This document shows, in pieces, positions 7,833 to 16,563 of a stretch of 64,000 nt of DNA (positions are counted from its first letter, which is position 1; the number at the start of each line of letters is the position of its first letter). The notes under the pieces were generated by a model that worked only from the letters and a program-made list of their open reading frames with translations, ran no database searches and was not told the origin of the DNA. A program made the translations under genes and the position numbers. This DNA is from Akkermansia sp. (GTDB lineage: Bacteria; Verrucomicrobiota; Verrucomicrobiia; Verrucomicrobiales; Akkermansiaceae), in NCBI GenBank assembly GCA_017409465.1, contig JAFQSQ010000004.1:1-64000 (forward strand), written 5' to 3'.

Positions 7833-7869
7833 AAAAAGCCGCTGCCCCATTTGGGAGCAGCGGCTTTTC
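7833..7869 (-). terminator. Terminator of the PEP-CTERM gene
   Basis: A long stem around GCCGCTGC / GCAGCGGC is followed, on the minus strand, by a T-rich tract. It lies about 20 bp after the stop of the minus-strand gene at 7891. Confidence 0.85.
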
Positions 7870-7890
7870 TTTAGCAACGAGGGAACAGGG

Positions 7891-9675
7891 TTACTTTCTG
7901 CGGCGGCGAGAAGCCAACCCCACCAGAGCCAGCAGGCTCAGCGTGGCAGTAGTGGGCTCGGGAACCGTCAGGTTCGGGTTGGTGGCAATCGCAATCGCTT
8001 TCAGTGCGTTGTTCTCAAGAATCAGGCTGTTTGCCTCGATGGTGATGGGCAACGCAGAGTTGACGTCATAGGTGGTCGGCAGCTCCAGCTCCTTGTAATA
8101 ACGACTGAGCACCAGCTCATCATTGATGACAGAATCCAGCTCAAGCATATCGGCTTCTGAGAGGTTACTGATGAGGGTAAGGTGATATTCCGAACCAAGA
8201 GCGTCTGCTCCTTCTGCCATTTCCCAAAGCGCATCATCAGTCAGCCACAGTTCCAGCTCGCCGCCGGCAAACGCCAGGTCACCGGTCGTGCTCATCTGCA
8301 TGGAGCCGTCTGCATCGCTCACGCTGCCGATTCCGAACCTGATACTGTTCCCCGAGCTCAACTCCAGCTCAGTTGAGACCGACATATTACAGCTCTCGGC
8401 CAATTCGAATGTAGCCGTAGCCCCCACATTCACCGTACCGTTCAGGGTAGCCGTCCCCTTGATGATTATGGAGCCATCCACGTTCAGCGTCGCGTTGGTA
8501 CCTACATTGACTGTATCTGTCGTGATGGCAGCATTGGATTTGATGTGAACCGTGCCGCTGCCGGTCTGCTTGATATTGTAGGTAGTGTTTTCTGCCACGA
8601 AGCCGGGGAAAACTGTATCGTAAGTGTTGGTGGTGGAAACACCCTCCTTGTGTCCGCCGCCGATGTTGATTTCACCTGCACCCGTTTGATTGACATTTAT
8701 TGTCCCATCCTTGGTAAAGCTACTGCCATACGCCAAATTGATGGTACCCTTACCGGTTTGATTCATTGTAATAGTCGCCGTTTGTCCGGTAAACTGACCA
8801 ACTGTCAATTCCGCTTTAGTAGCGTCATCGACCTGTCCTTGCGTGATGACATTTTCATCTTCTCCACTAAGATTCAACACATCTCGCAGCAATATCGTAC
8901 CACCGGTCTGGGTAATAGACAACCCGGATTTTGCGATGGAGAACCCATACACCTCCATCTTCCCCTTCGTCTGGATGAGATTCAGGCTCGATGTACCGGA
9001 ACCAAACGAGGTAGTGTAATGACTCGATTTCAAATACGAATTTTTCACACTATCGCATCCGATTTTCAAATTCCCGCCTTCCAACTTGAGTTCCTCTACG
9101 ATATTAACCTGTTTCGGACATCCAATCATGTTATACATACTCGCATTGAGCCACGTAGTATTTCCCCACTCATGGTAGGCAAGATAACTATTACCCTGCG
9201 AAAAGTCAGTACCTCCGGTATGCAATTCTACCTTTCCACCGCTGATGTGCAGCTTTCGCAACTGGGCGCCGGAAGCTCTCAGGTTCATAAAGGAATCCGA
9301 TGAACCATTAACTGTCACTTGCCCGTCAACACGAAGACAGGAGTAGGCAGAGCCACTTTGTTTACCTGTTACATAAACCTCGCCTTGGTTTTCTATCGTA
9401 AGATTACCCTTGACGGCAAGCGAATTGGCATAGTTGGTTGTCCCGGCATAAGGATTCGCAAATTTATTGTCATCTGTCAAATAGCCTACTTTATCCCCGG
9501 TTCCGATGGTAATAGTACTATCAGGCTCTGCCGTTGCATCTAATTCCACAAAGCTTGAGCCTTGCCCAATGTTTATGTAAAGCGGCTGCTCTGTCGCTTC
9601 ATCATCAGCCATTGCAGGTAAGGCAAAACTCGCCATAATGGCCGCACAGAGTAGTTTTGGTAGATGGATTTTCAT
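7891..9675 (-). CDS. PEP-CTERM surface protein with beta-rich passenger
   Basis: A 594-residue protein starting MKIHLPKLLCAAIMASFALPAMADD, a clear signal peptide. The body is rich in Thr, Asn, Gly and short beta repeats (GTINLAYGSSFTKDGTINVNQTGAGEINIGG), typical of right-handed beta-helix or autotransporter-like passengers. The C-terminus is a textbook PEP-CTERM sorting signal: VPEP, a hydrophobic stretch (TATLSLLALVGLA) and the basic tail SRRRRK. Such signals are processed by exosortase-type enzymes and lead to export. The start is set by the signal peptide; the frame upstream to 9753 looks non-coding. A promoter-like TTGCGC (9721-9726), 17-nt spacer and TACACA (9698-9703) precede it on the minus strand. 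The inverted dyad pair at 9770-9936 lies further upstream. Confidence 0.9.
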   Translation of the reverse strand: MKIHLPKLLCAAIMASFALPAMADDEATEQPLYINIGQGSSFVELDATAEPDSTITIGTGDKVGYLTDDNKFANPYAGTTNYANSLAVKGNLTIENQGEVYVTGKQSGSAYSCLRVDGQVTVNGSSDSFMNLRASGAQLRKLHISGGKVELHTGGTDFSQGNSYLAYHEWGNTTWLNASMYNMIGCPKQVNIVEELKLEGGNLKIGCDSVKNSYLKSSHYTTSFGSGTSSLNLIQTKGKMEVYGFSIAKSGLSITQTGGTILLRDVLNLSGEDENVITQGQVDDATKAELTVGQFTGQTATITMNQTGKGTINLAYGSSFTKDGTINVNQTGAGEINIGGGHKEGVSTTNTYDTVFPGFVAENTTYNIKQTGSGTVHIKSNAAITTDTVNVGTNATLNVDGSIIIKGTATLNGTVNVGATATFELAESCNMSVSTELELSSGNSIRFGIGSVSDADGSMQMSTTGDLAFAGGELELWLTDDALWEMAEGADALGSEYHLTLISNLSEADMLELDSVINDELVLSRYYKELELPTTYDVNSALPITIEANSLILENNALKAIAIATNPNLTVPEPTTATLSLLALVGLASRRRRK

Positions 9676-9769
9676 AAGTGTTGCTTGTTGTAAAGTTTGT
9701 GTATTGTTGTTATATGGGGAGCGCAAGGAGGTCGACTCCGGACATCCCGGCACACCGACGGCAACAGTC

Positions 9770-9936
9770 TATCGCATTTTAAATGCGATAGGCATTCTCG
9801 ATGTACTGTTATCAAGCTGTTACAAGAAATAACGGGAGCTATACAGCTACTGAAGCAGATTTGCTCATGCCGCGTAATGTGCTATTTTCAAAAAAATTAC
9901 GGTATTTTTACTGTACATCGCATTTAAAATACGATA
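9770..9936. promoter_or_regulatory. Inverted dyad pair upstream of the PEP-CTERM gene (putative invertible segment)
   Basis: The dyad at 9770-9790 is perfect: TATCGCATT-TTA-AATGCGATA. The dyad at 9916-9936 is CATCGCATT-TAA-AATACGATA, the same sequence in inverse orientation with few changes. Centres are at 9780 and 9926, 146 bp apart, with about 125 bp between the sites. The same architecture recurs at 27557-27720 with 147 bp. The gap between genes here (9676-10016) otherwise holds only the promoter-like boxes of the PEP-CTERM gene. Inversion is inferred from geometry; the alternative is a pair of operator sites that supports looping. Confidence 0.6.
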
Positions 9937-10016
9937 CAGCATTTCCGCCCCTCCACCCGAACGACATATGGAGGAGGAATCTTCTATGGCGAGACATCAG
10001 AACGGAGTGTACCCCC

Positions 10017-10715
10017 TTATGACTCGCTCTCGTGCATCATCCCGGTTTCGCGGTAGAACTTCAGCCAGGAATCAAAAGCCGACGCCGGGGCAAACAGATT
10101 ATCGGCGTAGAAGCGGGTGAACTCTTCGGCGGCATCATAGGGGTATACCACCAGTTTTCCCCCGCAGTACCAGGCAATCCCGCACAGAGGCATATCAGCA
10201 TATTTGAGCACCAGTTCCTGCGCAGACGAAAGCGAGGCGAAAGGCGAATCAGCCACCGCACGCTGTACCAACTCGGGTGCCATGGAATAGGTGCCGGCGT
10301 GAAATACGTAGAATCCCAACCATCCCTCCGGAGTCAGCACCAGTTCCACAGACTGCTCCTTGTTGTACCAGAAAGCATAATCCTCCTCCAGCGTCATCTC
10401 GTAGGAGTCCTTGGGCAAAGCGGCATACAATTTCTCCAGGTTGCGCCGAAAATCCGGAGCAAACGTCCCGACATATTCAGCCGGAGCAGCCGGGAGCGCA
10501 GGCGTCCGTTTCAGTATCGCCAGCTTGATGCTCCACACCGTGGCCAGAATCCCGGCACCGGCAAATAAGCCGCCCATCAGCAGCGGCAGCCAGACGGCGT
10601 TGCCCAGCCCCTCTCTGTACTGCCAGCTGAGATACACCACCACCAGCCCCACCAGACTGATGAAGAGAAAAGGCTTGACTCCCGGGACTTTCGGTTCTGA
10701 ATGCTGCTCTGCCAT
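10017..10715 (-). CDS. Hypothetical two-span membrane protein
   Basis: A 232-residue protein with two N-terminal hydrophobic segments (FLFISLVGLVVVYLSW and LPLLMGGLFAGAGILATVW), then a soluble domain of about 160 residues rich in aromatic and acidic residues. No family is recognised. The ATG at 10727 overlaps a good -10 box (TTGCAG, 17 nt, TATCAT), so the ATG at 10715, 10 nt beyond that box, is preferred as the start. The gene is monocistronic and divergent from the ABC-F gene. Position next to the surface protein is the only context. Confidence 0.7.
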   Translation of the reverse strand: MAEQHSEPKVPGVKPFLFISLVGLVVVYLSWQYREGLGNAVWLPLLMGGLFAGAGILATVWSIKLAILKRTPALPAAPAEYVGTFAPDFRRNLEKLYAALPKDSYEMTLEEDYAFWYNKEQSVELVLTPEGWLGFYVFHAGTYSMAPELVQRAVADSPFASLSSAQELVLKYADMPLCGIAWYCGGKLVVYPYDAAEEFTRFYADNLFAPASAFDSWLKFYRETGMMHESES

Positions 10716-10794
10716 AACGCCGCGCATGATAGACTATTCTGCCCGAATCTGCAAGCCGAATCTCCGCCCGCCAGGTTCAGACAGCAGAAAGATA

Positions 10795-10822
10795 TTGCAA
10801 TTTCACGGATATAGTGTATACT
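10795..10822 (+). promoter_or_regulatory. Promoter of the ABC-F gene
   Basis: TTGCAA (10795-10800), a 16-nt spacer and TATACT (10817-10822) end 8 nt before the ATG at 10831, so the predicted transcript is leaderless. Confidence 0.6.
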
Positions 10823-10830
10823 CGCCGCGC

Positions 10831-12435
10831 ATGCTGACCATCAAGAAACTGACCAAGGCCCATGCCGGGCGAACACTGTTCTACGAAACCGAACTCGTGG
10901 TGAACTGGGGTGAGCGCATCGCGCTGGTGGGGCCCAATGGCGCGGGCAAGTCCACCCTCTTCCGCATGATTCTGGGAGAGGACACCCCGGACGAGGGGCA
11001 GATTCTCATGGATGAATACGGCGTCGTGGGCTATCTGCCGCAAGAAGCCGGTGACCCCTCTGACCGTACGGTGCTGGAGATTGCCATGAGCACCACCCCG
11101 GAGATGGGTCAAGCCATCCGCACCCTGCGTGAGTGCGAGAAGAAGGGGGACAACTCCAGCGATGCCTATGCCGAGGCCATGGATGTGTTCATCTCTCACG
11201 ATGGCTATCAGCTGGAGCCGAAAGCCAAACGTATCCTCAAAGGACTGGCGTTCAAGGACGAAGATTTTCACCGCCCGGCACGCGAGATGAGCGGCGGCTG
11301 GGTGATGCGCGCCCACCTGGCGCAACTGCTGGTAGCCGAGCCGGACTTGCTGATGCTGGACGAACCGACCAACCACCTGGACCTGATGAGCCTGCTGTGG
11401 TTCCAGCGCTATCTGATGAATTATCCCGGTGCCATTTTCATGATTTCCCACGATCGCGACTTCATGGACACACTCGTAGAGACGGTGTACGACATCGAAA
11501 ACGCCGAGCTGGTGCGCTACTCCGGCAACTATACGCGCTTCCTGGAGCTCAAGGAGCAACGCTACGAGCTGCAGCTGGCCGCCTGGCGCAACCAGCAGCG
11601 CGAAATCGCCCACTTTGAATCGTTTATCGAGCGGTTCCGCTCCGTAGCCTCCAAGGCGGCTCAGGTGCAGAGCCGTATCAAGCAGCTCGAGAAGATGCGC
11701 CGACTCGAAAAACCGAAACAGGGTCGCAAGCTCTTCAAGTTCATTTTCCCGCAGCCGCCACGCAGCATGCAGAAGGTGATGGAACTCGAAAAAGTCGGCC
11801 AGAGCTATGGCGAGAAGCGCATCTACCGCAATCTGGATCTGCTGATTGAGCGCGGTGACCGCATCGTGCTGGTGGGGCCCAACGGCGCAGGCAAATCAAC
11901 CTTGCTCAAGATTCTGGCCGGGGTAGTACCCATCGACGAAGGCACCCGTACCCTTGGCACCACCACCCGAATCGGCTACTTCTCCCAGATGCGCTCAGAG
12001 AACCTGACCCCCAACTTTACCGTGCTGGAGGAAATTATGAACGCCAACCCGGAACTGCGAGAAGAAGAGGCCCGAGGTATTCTCGGCTCCTTCCTCTTCC
12101 GCCGTCTGGATGTGGAAAAACGCGTAGAGGTGCTCTCCGGTGGCGAAAAATCGCGTCTCAGCCTGGTGAAGTTCCTGGTGAATCCGCCTAATCTGCTGCT
12201 CATGGATGAGCCCACCACCCACCTCGACCTCATGAGCGTGGAGGCTCTTTCTCAGGCGCTCAAGAACTACGAAGGAACGCTCGTGTTCATCTCGCACGAC
12301 GTCCACTTCATCCGCGCCCTGGCAGAAAAAACTCTCCACATCAACCACGGTGTCGTCACCCCCTACGCCGGAGGCTACGACTACTATCTGGAGAAATCCG
12401 GTATCCTCGACGATGCCAACGCCATGGATGTCTGA
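10831..12435 (+). CDS. ABC-F family ATPase (EttA/YbiT/Uup-type)
   Basis: A 534-residue cytoplasmic protein with two ABC ATPase domains and no membrane spans. Both Walker A motifs read GPNGAGKST. Signature and Walker B segments are MSGGWVMRAHLAQLLVAEP with LLMLDEPTNHLDL in domain 1, and LSGGEKSRLSLVKFLVNPP with LLLMDEPTTHLDL in domain 2. A charged inter-domain linker rich in Arg, Gln and Lys lies between them. Members of the family bind the ribosomal E site and relieve stalled or pre-initiation ribosomes; some confer antibiotic protection. Which subfamily this is cannot be settled here. The start at 10831 is fixed by the promoter and by the conserved MLTIKKLTKAHAGRTLF opening. Confidence 0.93.
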   Translation: MLTIKKLTKAHAGRTLFYETELVVNWGERIALVGPNGAGKSTLFRMILGEDTPDEGQILMDEYGVVGYLPQEAGDPSDRTVLEIAMSTTPEMGQAIRTLRECEKKGDNSSDAYAEAMDVFISHDGYQLEPKAKRILKGLAFKDEDFHRPAREMSGGWVMRAHLAQLLVAEPDLLMLDEPTNHLDLMSLLWFQRYLMNYPGAIFMISHDRDFMDTLVETVYDIENAELVRYSGNYTRFLELKEQRYELQLAAWRNQQREIAHFESFIERFRSVASKAAQVQSRIKQLEKMRRLEKPKQGRKLFKFIFPQPPRSMQKVMELEKVGQSYGEKRIYRNLDLLIERGDRIVLVGPNGAGKSTLLKILAGVVPIDEGTRTLGTTTRIGYFSQMRSENLTPNFTVLEEIMNANPELREEEARGILGSFLFRRLDVEKRVEVLSGGEKSRLSLVKFLVNPPNLLLMDEPTTHLDLMSVEALSQALKNYEGTLVFISHDVHFIRALAEKTLHINHGVVTPYAGGYDYYLEKSGILDDANAMDV

Positions 12436-12442
12436 CGCCTGC

Positions 12443-12462
12443 CCGGGGGCTGAAGCAGCCCG
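12443..12462. terminator. Short hairpin between convergent genes
   Basis: CCGGGGGCT and AGCAGCCCGG form an imperfect stem in the 37-bp gap between the convergent ABC-F and IdeS-like genes. No T-run is present, so the call is weak. Confidence 0.35.
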
Positions 12463-12472
12463 GCCCGACTGA

Positions 12473-13264
12473 TTACCTCGCCTCGGGAGCAACCCGCAGC
12501 GCGGTGTAGTTATTGATGGTGATATCGCCTATCCTGCCGTATAGCGGATGCGTCGGGCAGTCAAATAGAAGGCGTCCGCCGCTGATGCGCAGCGGTATAC
12601 GATGCAGCACTCGGGCACCGTCATCCGAATCGGTCATATAAACGGCAACTACCATCGGCTCACCGGATGCAGCCGTCTCAACATCGACACCCCACAGGTT
12701 GAGCGAGTGGGTATGGCGGCTCCCATCGCGCCGCAGATAACTTACCCCCACCCAGAACGCGTCACCGCGCCGAAATCCCTCACGGAGCGCTCGCATGACC
12801 TCTGCCGCCGGCATCGCGGGGCGCCGATCACGGTACAGTATGGATTGCAGAAAAGCTTCTCCCCTCTCCTTGTAATAGGCTCCCAGCGATGCATCCCGCA
12901 CCCGGGCGCAGGTAAGTCCATTGGCGGGGCGATTCGGCGCGTAAGAACCGGTAAACCACCAGCGGATACCCTGATCAGGGTCACTGCCATCGTTATTGAA
13001 CGCCGCGCGGTAAGTCGCCCAGACCCCCGCCCCGGTCGGCACTCCCTCGGGCAGCTCAGCCTGCTGCCTCTGCCACCATGCAACCATATTCGCCGCAGTA
13101 ATGGCCCAACAGAGATAGGCCTCACTCCTTCCCCTCACCTTGTTGAAGTCATACCACCCCTTCTCCGCATTCACTCCGGAGGCCCAGAGTGTCTCAGCCC
13201 CGGAAGCAACGGGAGCAAGCAGTGCGGCTATCGCCAGATAGATGCTCAGCAGTCGATTTCTCAT
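12473..13264 (-). CDS. Secreted IdeS/Mac-like cysteine endopeptidase (C66-type)
   Basis: A 263-residue protein with a signal peptide (about residues 1-23). Residues 36-64, from GWYDFNKVRG to MVAWW, align by eye with the IdeS segment that carries its active-site Lys and Cys. Lys42 and Cys52 keep the 10-residue spacing of IdeS Lys84 and Cys94. His186 precedes SLNLWGVD, like IdeS His262 before VINLWGAD, and the TDSD motif (Asp212, Asp214) matches IdeS Asp284/286. All known catalytic positions are therefore present. Streptococcal IdeS cleaves IgG hinge regions; the substrate here is unknown. A promoter (TTGCCA 13294-13299, TATAAG 13271-13276, minus strand) ends 6 nt before the ATG. Confidence 0.85.
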   Translation of the reverse strand: MRNRLLSIYLAIAALLAPVASGAETLWASGVNAEKGWYDFNKVRGRSEAYLCWAITAANMVAWWQRQQAELPEGVPTGAGVWATYRAAFNNDGSDPDQGIRWWFTGSYAPNRPANGLTCARVRDASLGAYYKERGEAFLQSILYRDRRPAMPAAEVMRALREGFRRGDAFWVGVSYLRRDGSRHTHSLNLWGVDVETAASGEPMVVAVYMTDSDDGARVLHRIPLRISGGRLLFDCPTHPLYGRIGDITINNYTALRVAPEAR

Positions 13265-13334
13265 GCCCCTCTTATACCCGTCAAACTCGACTCTGGCAAG
13301 AAAAAAGCAGCACCGAATCGGTGCTGCCGGATAG

Positions 13335-13406
13335 TACGAAGTATAAGATTCGAACTTATGACCCCATCCGTGTGAAGGATGTGCTCTACCACTGAGCTAA
13401 CTTCGC
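13335..13406 (-). tRNA. tRNA-Val (anticodon CAC)
   Basis: On the minus strand the sequence folds into a full cloverleaf: acceptor GCGAAGT with ACTTCGT, D arm GCTCAGTGGTAGAGC, anticodon stem CATCC/GGATG around loop TTCACAC, and T arm ATAAG-TTCGAAT-CTTAT. The anticodon CAC reads GUG, valine. CCA is not encoded. The first acceptor pair is G-U. Confidence 0.93.
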
Positions 13407-13435
13407 ATTTTCGCTCTCGCAATGAGTGCGGGCGC

Positions 13436-13464
13436 ATTATAATCAAATCCGGCACCCATTGCAA
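13436..13464 (-). promoter_or_regulatory. Consensus promoter of tRNA-Val
   Basis: On the minus strand, TTGCAA (13459-13464), a 17-nt spacer and TATAAT (13436-13441) lie about 30 bp upstream of the tRNA. This is the cleanest sigma70-type promoter in the window and serves as a reference for the others. Confidence 0.85.
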
Positions 13465-13574
13465 GCTTTTTCTGAAAAAATACCAATTTTATTTGCAGAA
13501 GCGGCTCAAGAGAGTCGACAAGACGGGCTCGCAGACGATACAATGGCGTGCAGCAGCACACACCGGAGGGGGCA

Positions 13575-15707
13575 TCAGCCGGTCACTCGCGTATCGGCCT
13601 CGAAGCGCACCAGCTCACGCAAGGGGCGGTGCTCCGGGAGCAGAAGCTGCGGGTCGCGCTCCAGGATGGCCGCCGCATCGCGAGACGCACGGTGAATCAA
13701 TCGCATATCGGCCAGCCACTCAGGGAAACGCACGGCACCAAGCCCGCTCTGCGCCGTACCGAGCACATCGCCGGGGCCGCGCAGGCGAAAATCTTCCTCT
13801 GCTATCTCAAAGCCGTTGAGCGTGCGGCACATCACCTGAAGCTTATCGTGACCGGGTTCACCCGGTTTCGCATCGGAGAGGAGGATGCAGTAGCTCTTGT
13901 GCTGTCCTCGCCCGATGCGCCCGCGCAGCTGGTGCAGCTGGGAAAGGCCGAAGCTGTCGGCATCGTTGATGAGCATGATCGTCGCGTTGGGCACATCGAT
14001 ACCTACCTCCACCACTGTAGTGGCCACAAGAATACGGGTCTCGCCGGAATGAAAAGCCGCCATCACAGTATCTTTATCATCGGCAGAAAGACGCCCATGC
14101 AGCAGCCCGATGCTCTCGTCAGGGAAAATCTCCTGCCAGCGTGTCAATTCTGCTACGGCTGAGCGGCGCGAGCTTTTCTCGCTCTCCTCCACCAGCGGCG
14201 ACACGATGTATATCTGCCGACCCTCTGCCAGCTGCTCGCGCATGAAGGCGATGATTTTCTTCATATTGGCCGGGCGCCGCATGGCTGTGATGATTTCGCC
14301 GCGATTGGCCGGCAACTCATCGATGACGGAGACGTCCAGGTCTCCGTAGAGGGTGAGGGTCAGGGTACGGGGGATGGGGGTAGCCGTCATCACCAGGATA
14401 TCGGGATTCTCCCCAGCCGCATAGAATGACTCGCGCTGCTGCACGCCGAACTTGTGCTGCTCATCCACGATGGCAAGCCCGAGATTGGCAGGACGATTGG
14501 CAGGATACAGCAGTGCATGAGTCCCTACGATGATGCGCGGGGTCGTGTCCGATACCAAGCCGGCATCCAGAGTGATATCGGAATCATCAGCTCGGCCTGC
14601 GGTGCGGAGTGAGAGCGCTACATCCGTATGTGCCAGGAGACGACAGAAGTTCCGGTAGTGCTGCTCCGCCAGAATCTGGGTAGGCGCCAGCATGGCTGCC
14701 GTCTTGCCGCTGCCGACAGCCAGCAGCATGGCACAGAGGGCCACCAGCGTCTTGCCGCTGCCGACATCGCCCTGCAGCAGTCGGTTCATCTGCTGCGGCG
14801 CTGCCATATCAGCCCGGATTTCGTGCACACAGCGCTGCTGCGCGGCAGTGAGCCGGAACGGCAGATGCCCCAGCAACTCCTGCATATACGCGTCGCAGAC
14901 GGCTGTCACCTGCCCCGGGCGCCCCTGCGACCGGCGGCGGCGCCAGGCAACGCGAAACTGGCAGAGGAAACACTCCTCCAGCGCAAAGCGCAGGCGTGCC
15001 TTGTGCTGCGTCTCTTCCGCTGCCGGGAAATGGACGTCCTGTACCGCCTGTCGGTAGGGGTACGAGGGCGCTACGTCGTATCCGCCGGGGGATTGCAGCT
15101 CATCGGTCAGGTGCTCCAGGATGCGCCATACGCAGCTGCGGTAGCTGCGCGCCGACATACCGGACACGCCTCGGTAAATGGGGACTATGCGTCCGGTATG
15201 CACCGACTCGCCGCTGCTGCTGAGCTCTGCCGCCGGCACGAGGGGGCCACCCATCGCTGCCACAACCAGCCGATGCCCGGCATCCTCATCTTCCATGACT
15301 TCAAAATCGGGATTAGTCATGGTGAGCATACCGGCATATTCGCGCACGCGGCCATATATGTAGAGGTTCATCCCCACCGCCAGCAGTTTGGACACGTAGG
15401 GCATATTAAACCAACGCAGGCTCAGGCGGGCGCCGTGCGGGGCATCTTCGGCACCGGCTGATACTTCAAAATACCGCTTGTAGGAGTAGCGCCAGGCGGC
15501 AGAGTAGACATGAACCCGCAGGCACACAGTATCACCCGATGCCAGCGAGGCGATATCCCCGCCCCGGGTGCGGCGATCCTCGTACCGCCGGGGGATGCGC
15601 AGCAGGATATCGCGCACGGTATTCAGCTCAGCCGCCTGCAACGCCTTGGTCTCTCGCGGAGACAGCCAGGGGAGAGAAACGATTGGCGTCTCAGGGTATA
15701 ATTTCAC
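13575..15707 (-). CDS. recG: ATP-dependent DNA helicase RecG
   Basis: A 710-residue protein of normal RecG length. An N-terminal wedge/OB domain covers about residues 50-200. Superfamily 2 helicase motifs follow: GDVGSGKTLVA (Walker A), IVDEQHKFGVQQR (DExH-type motif II), MTATPIPRTL (motif III), and late motifs such as TTVVEVGIDVPNAT and QLRGRIGRG. RecG reverses stalled replication forks and branch-migrates Holliday junctions in the nucleoid. The start codon is GTG, 16 bp after the stop of the upstream amidase gene, so the two are probably co-transcribed. No Shine-Dalgarno sequence is seen. Confidence 0.97.
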   Translation of the reverse strand: MKLYPETPIVSLPWLSPRETKALQAAELNTVRDILLRIPRRYEDRRTRGGDIASLASGDTVCLRVHVYSAAWRYSYKRYFEVSAGAEDAPHGARLSLRWFNMPYVSKLLAVGMNLYIYGRVREYAGMLTMTNPDFEVMEDEDAGHRLVVAAMGGPLVPAAELSSSGESVHTGRIVPIYRGVSGMSARSYRSCVWRILEHLTDELQSPGGYDVAPSYPYRQAVQDVHFPAAEETQHKARLRFALEECFLCQFRVAWRRRRSQGRPGQVTAVCDAYMQELLGHLPFRLTAAQQRCVHEIRADMAAPQQMNRLLQGDVGSGKTLVALCAMLLAVGSGKTAAMLAPTQILAEQHYRNFCRLLAHTDVALSLRTAGRADDSDITLDAGLVSDTTPRIIVGTHALLYPANRPANLGLAIVDEQHKFGVQQRESFYAAGENPDILVMTATPIPRTLTLTLYGDLDVSVIDELPANRGEIITAMRRPANMKKIIAFMREQLAEGRQIYIVSPLVEESEKSSRRSAVAELTRWQEIFPDESIGLLHGRLSADDKDTVMAAFHSGETRILVATTVVEVGIDVPNATIMLINDADSFGLSQLHQLRGRIGRGQHKSYCILLSDAKPGEPGHDKLQVMCRTLNGFEIAEEDFRLRGPGDVLGTAQSGLGAVRFPEWLADMRLIHRASRDAAAILERDPQLLLPEHRPLRELVRFEADTRVTG

Positions 15708-15723
15708 GGCAGCGGATGAATAA

Positions 15724-16422
15724 TCAGCGGAAGGAGCGGCCGTTGTTGATACAGCGGAAGTAATAGTCCACGCGAGAGTGGAACCACGCCCACTTGGGGC
15801 CGGGCTTGCCGTTCGTCAGCAGGGGCATGGGACAGTTCTTGCGGGTCCAGTGATAGTGCGGCACCACGCGGCGCAGGTTAATACCGTAGCGTTTCATGAG
15901 CACGGCGGTCAGCTTGGCTGCTCTGTCCCAGGTACGGAAGTGATTGTGCCCACGGTTCTCGCACTCGCACATCTCGATACCGATGGAGTTGTGGTTACCG
16001 GCGGGCGAGCCGGCGTGCCAACCGGTCTCCTTGAGCGGCAGGTTCTGCACGCACATGAACTGATCGACCGTGAAATGCCAGCTGCGGTTGGTGAACGCAC
16101 CGCGACAGAGTGCGCGGGAGTGCTGCATGGCCGTGGCGGTCGATGAATGGTTGGCCGTGCTGTGGATGGTGATAAAGGTCGGGCGCAGGCGGCGGGAGCC
16201 GCGACGCTGGGGCGCGTTCGAGGGGATGATGCGAACCTTGATATTGACCTCGCGCGCCAGGCGGGAAACCGAGCGAAGCATCACCGGTGTACGCACCGGG
16301 GTAAAGCGAACGGCAGCAGGTGTCCGCAGGTAGCGATTAGAGCCTTGCTGCTGACAACCGGAGCTCCCTACTGTAATCAATACCAGCAAGACGAGAGCGA
16401 CGATTGAAGCGAAACGAATCAT
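15724..16422 (-). CDS. Lipoprotein N-acetylmuramoyl-L-alanine amidase (Amidase_2 type)
   Basis: A 232-residue protein with a lipoprotein signal peptide (MIRFASIVALVLLVLITVGSSGC). It continues into an Amidase_2 fold: TFITIHSTAN supplies the first zinc His, and SWHFTVDQF, GWHAGS, NSIGIEMCEC and VPHYHWTRKNCP complete the usual motif order. It would cleave the amide bond between MurNAc and the stem peptide at the cell envelope, in peptidoglycan recycling or remodelling. The start at 16422 is supported by a promoter (TTGCCA 16452-16457, 17-nt spacer, CATCAT 16429-16434, minus strand) that ends 6 nt before it. Upstream of recG. Confidence 0.9.
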   Translation of the reverse strand: MIRFASIVALVLLVLITVGSSGCQQQGSNRYLRTPAAVRFTPVRTPVMLRSVSRLAREVNIKVRIIPSNAPQRRGSRRLRPTFITIHSTANHSSTATAMQHSRALCRGAFTNRSWHFTVDQFMCVQNLPLKETGWHAGSPAGNHNSIGIEMCECENRGHNHFRTWDRAAKLTAVLMKRYGINLRRVVPHYHWTRKNCPMPLLTNGKPGPKWAWFHSRVDYYFRCINNGRSFR

Positions 16423-16505
16423 GTGTGTATGATGCCAGTTCAACTCACTTTTGGCAAGCGTAAATCCTGTTTTACAGCAAATAACAAGGGCGAGGCACAG
16501 AAGCA

Positions 16506-16539
16506 GCAAAGCGACCGGGAATGTCCGCGGTCGCTTTGC
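16506..16539 (-). terminator. Terminator hairpin after the rpiB-glyA fusion gene
   Basis: An 11-bp perfect stem (GCAAAGCGACC / GGTCGCTTTGC) lies about 25 bp past the stop of the minus-strand gene at 16564. It separates that gene from the amidase promoter. Confidence 0.7.
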
Positions 16540-16563
16540 GTTGAAATGAAATGAGGGTCAGCG

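Noticed and set aside
13335-13406. tRNA-Val as an integration site
   Set aside because: No direct repeat of the tRNA 3' end and no recombinase adjoin it; the flanks are ordinary genes.
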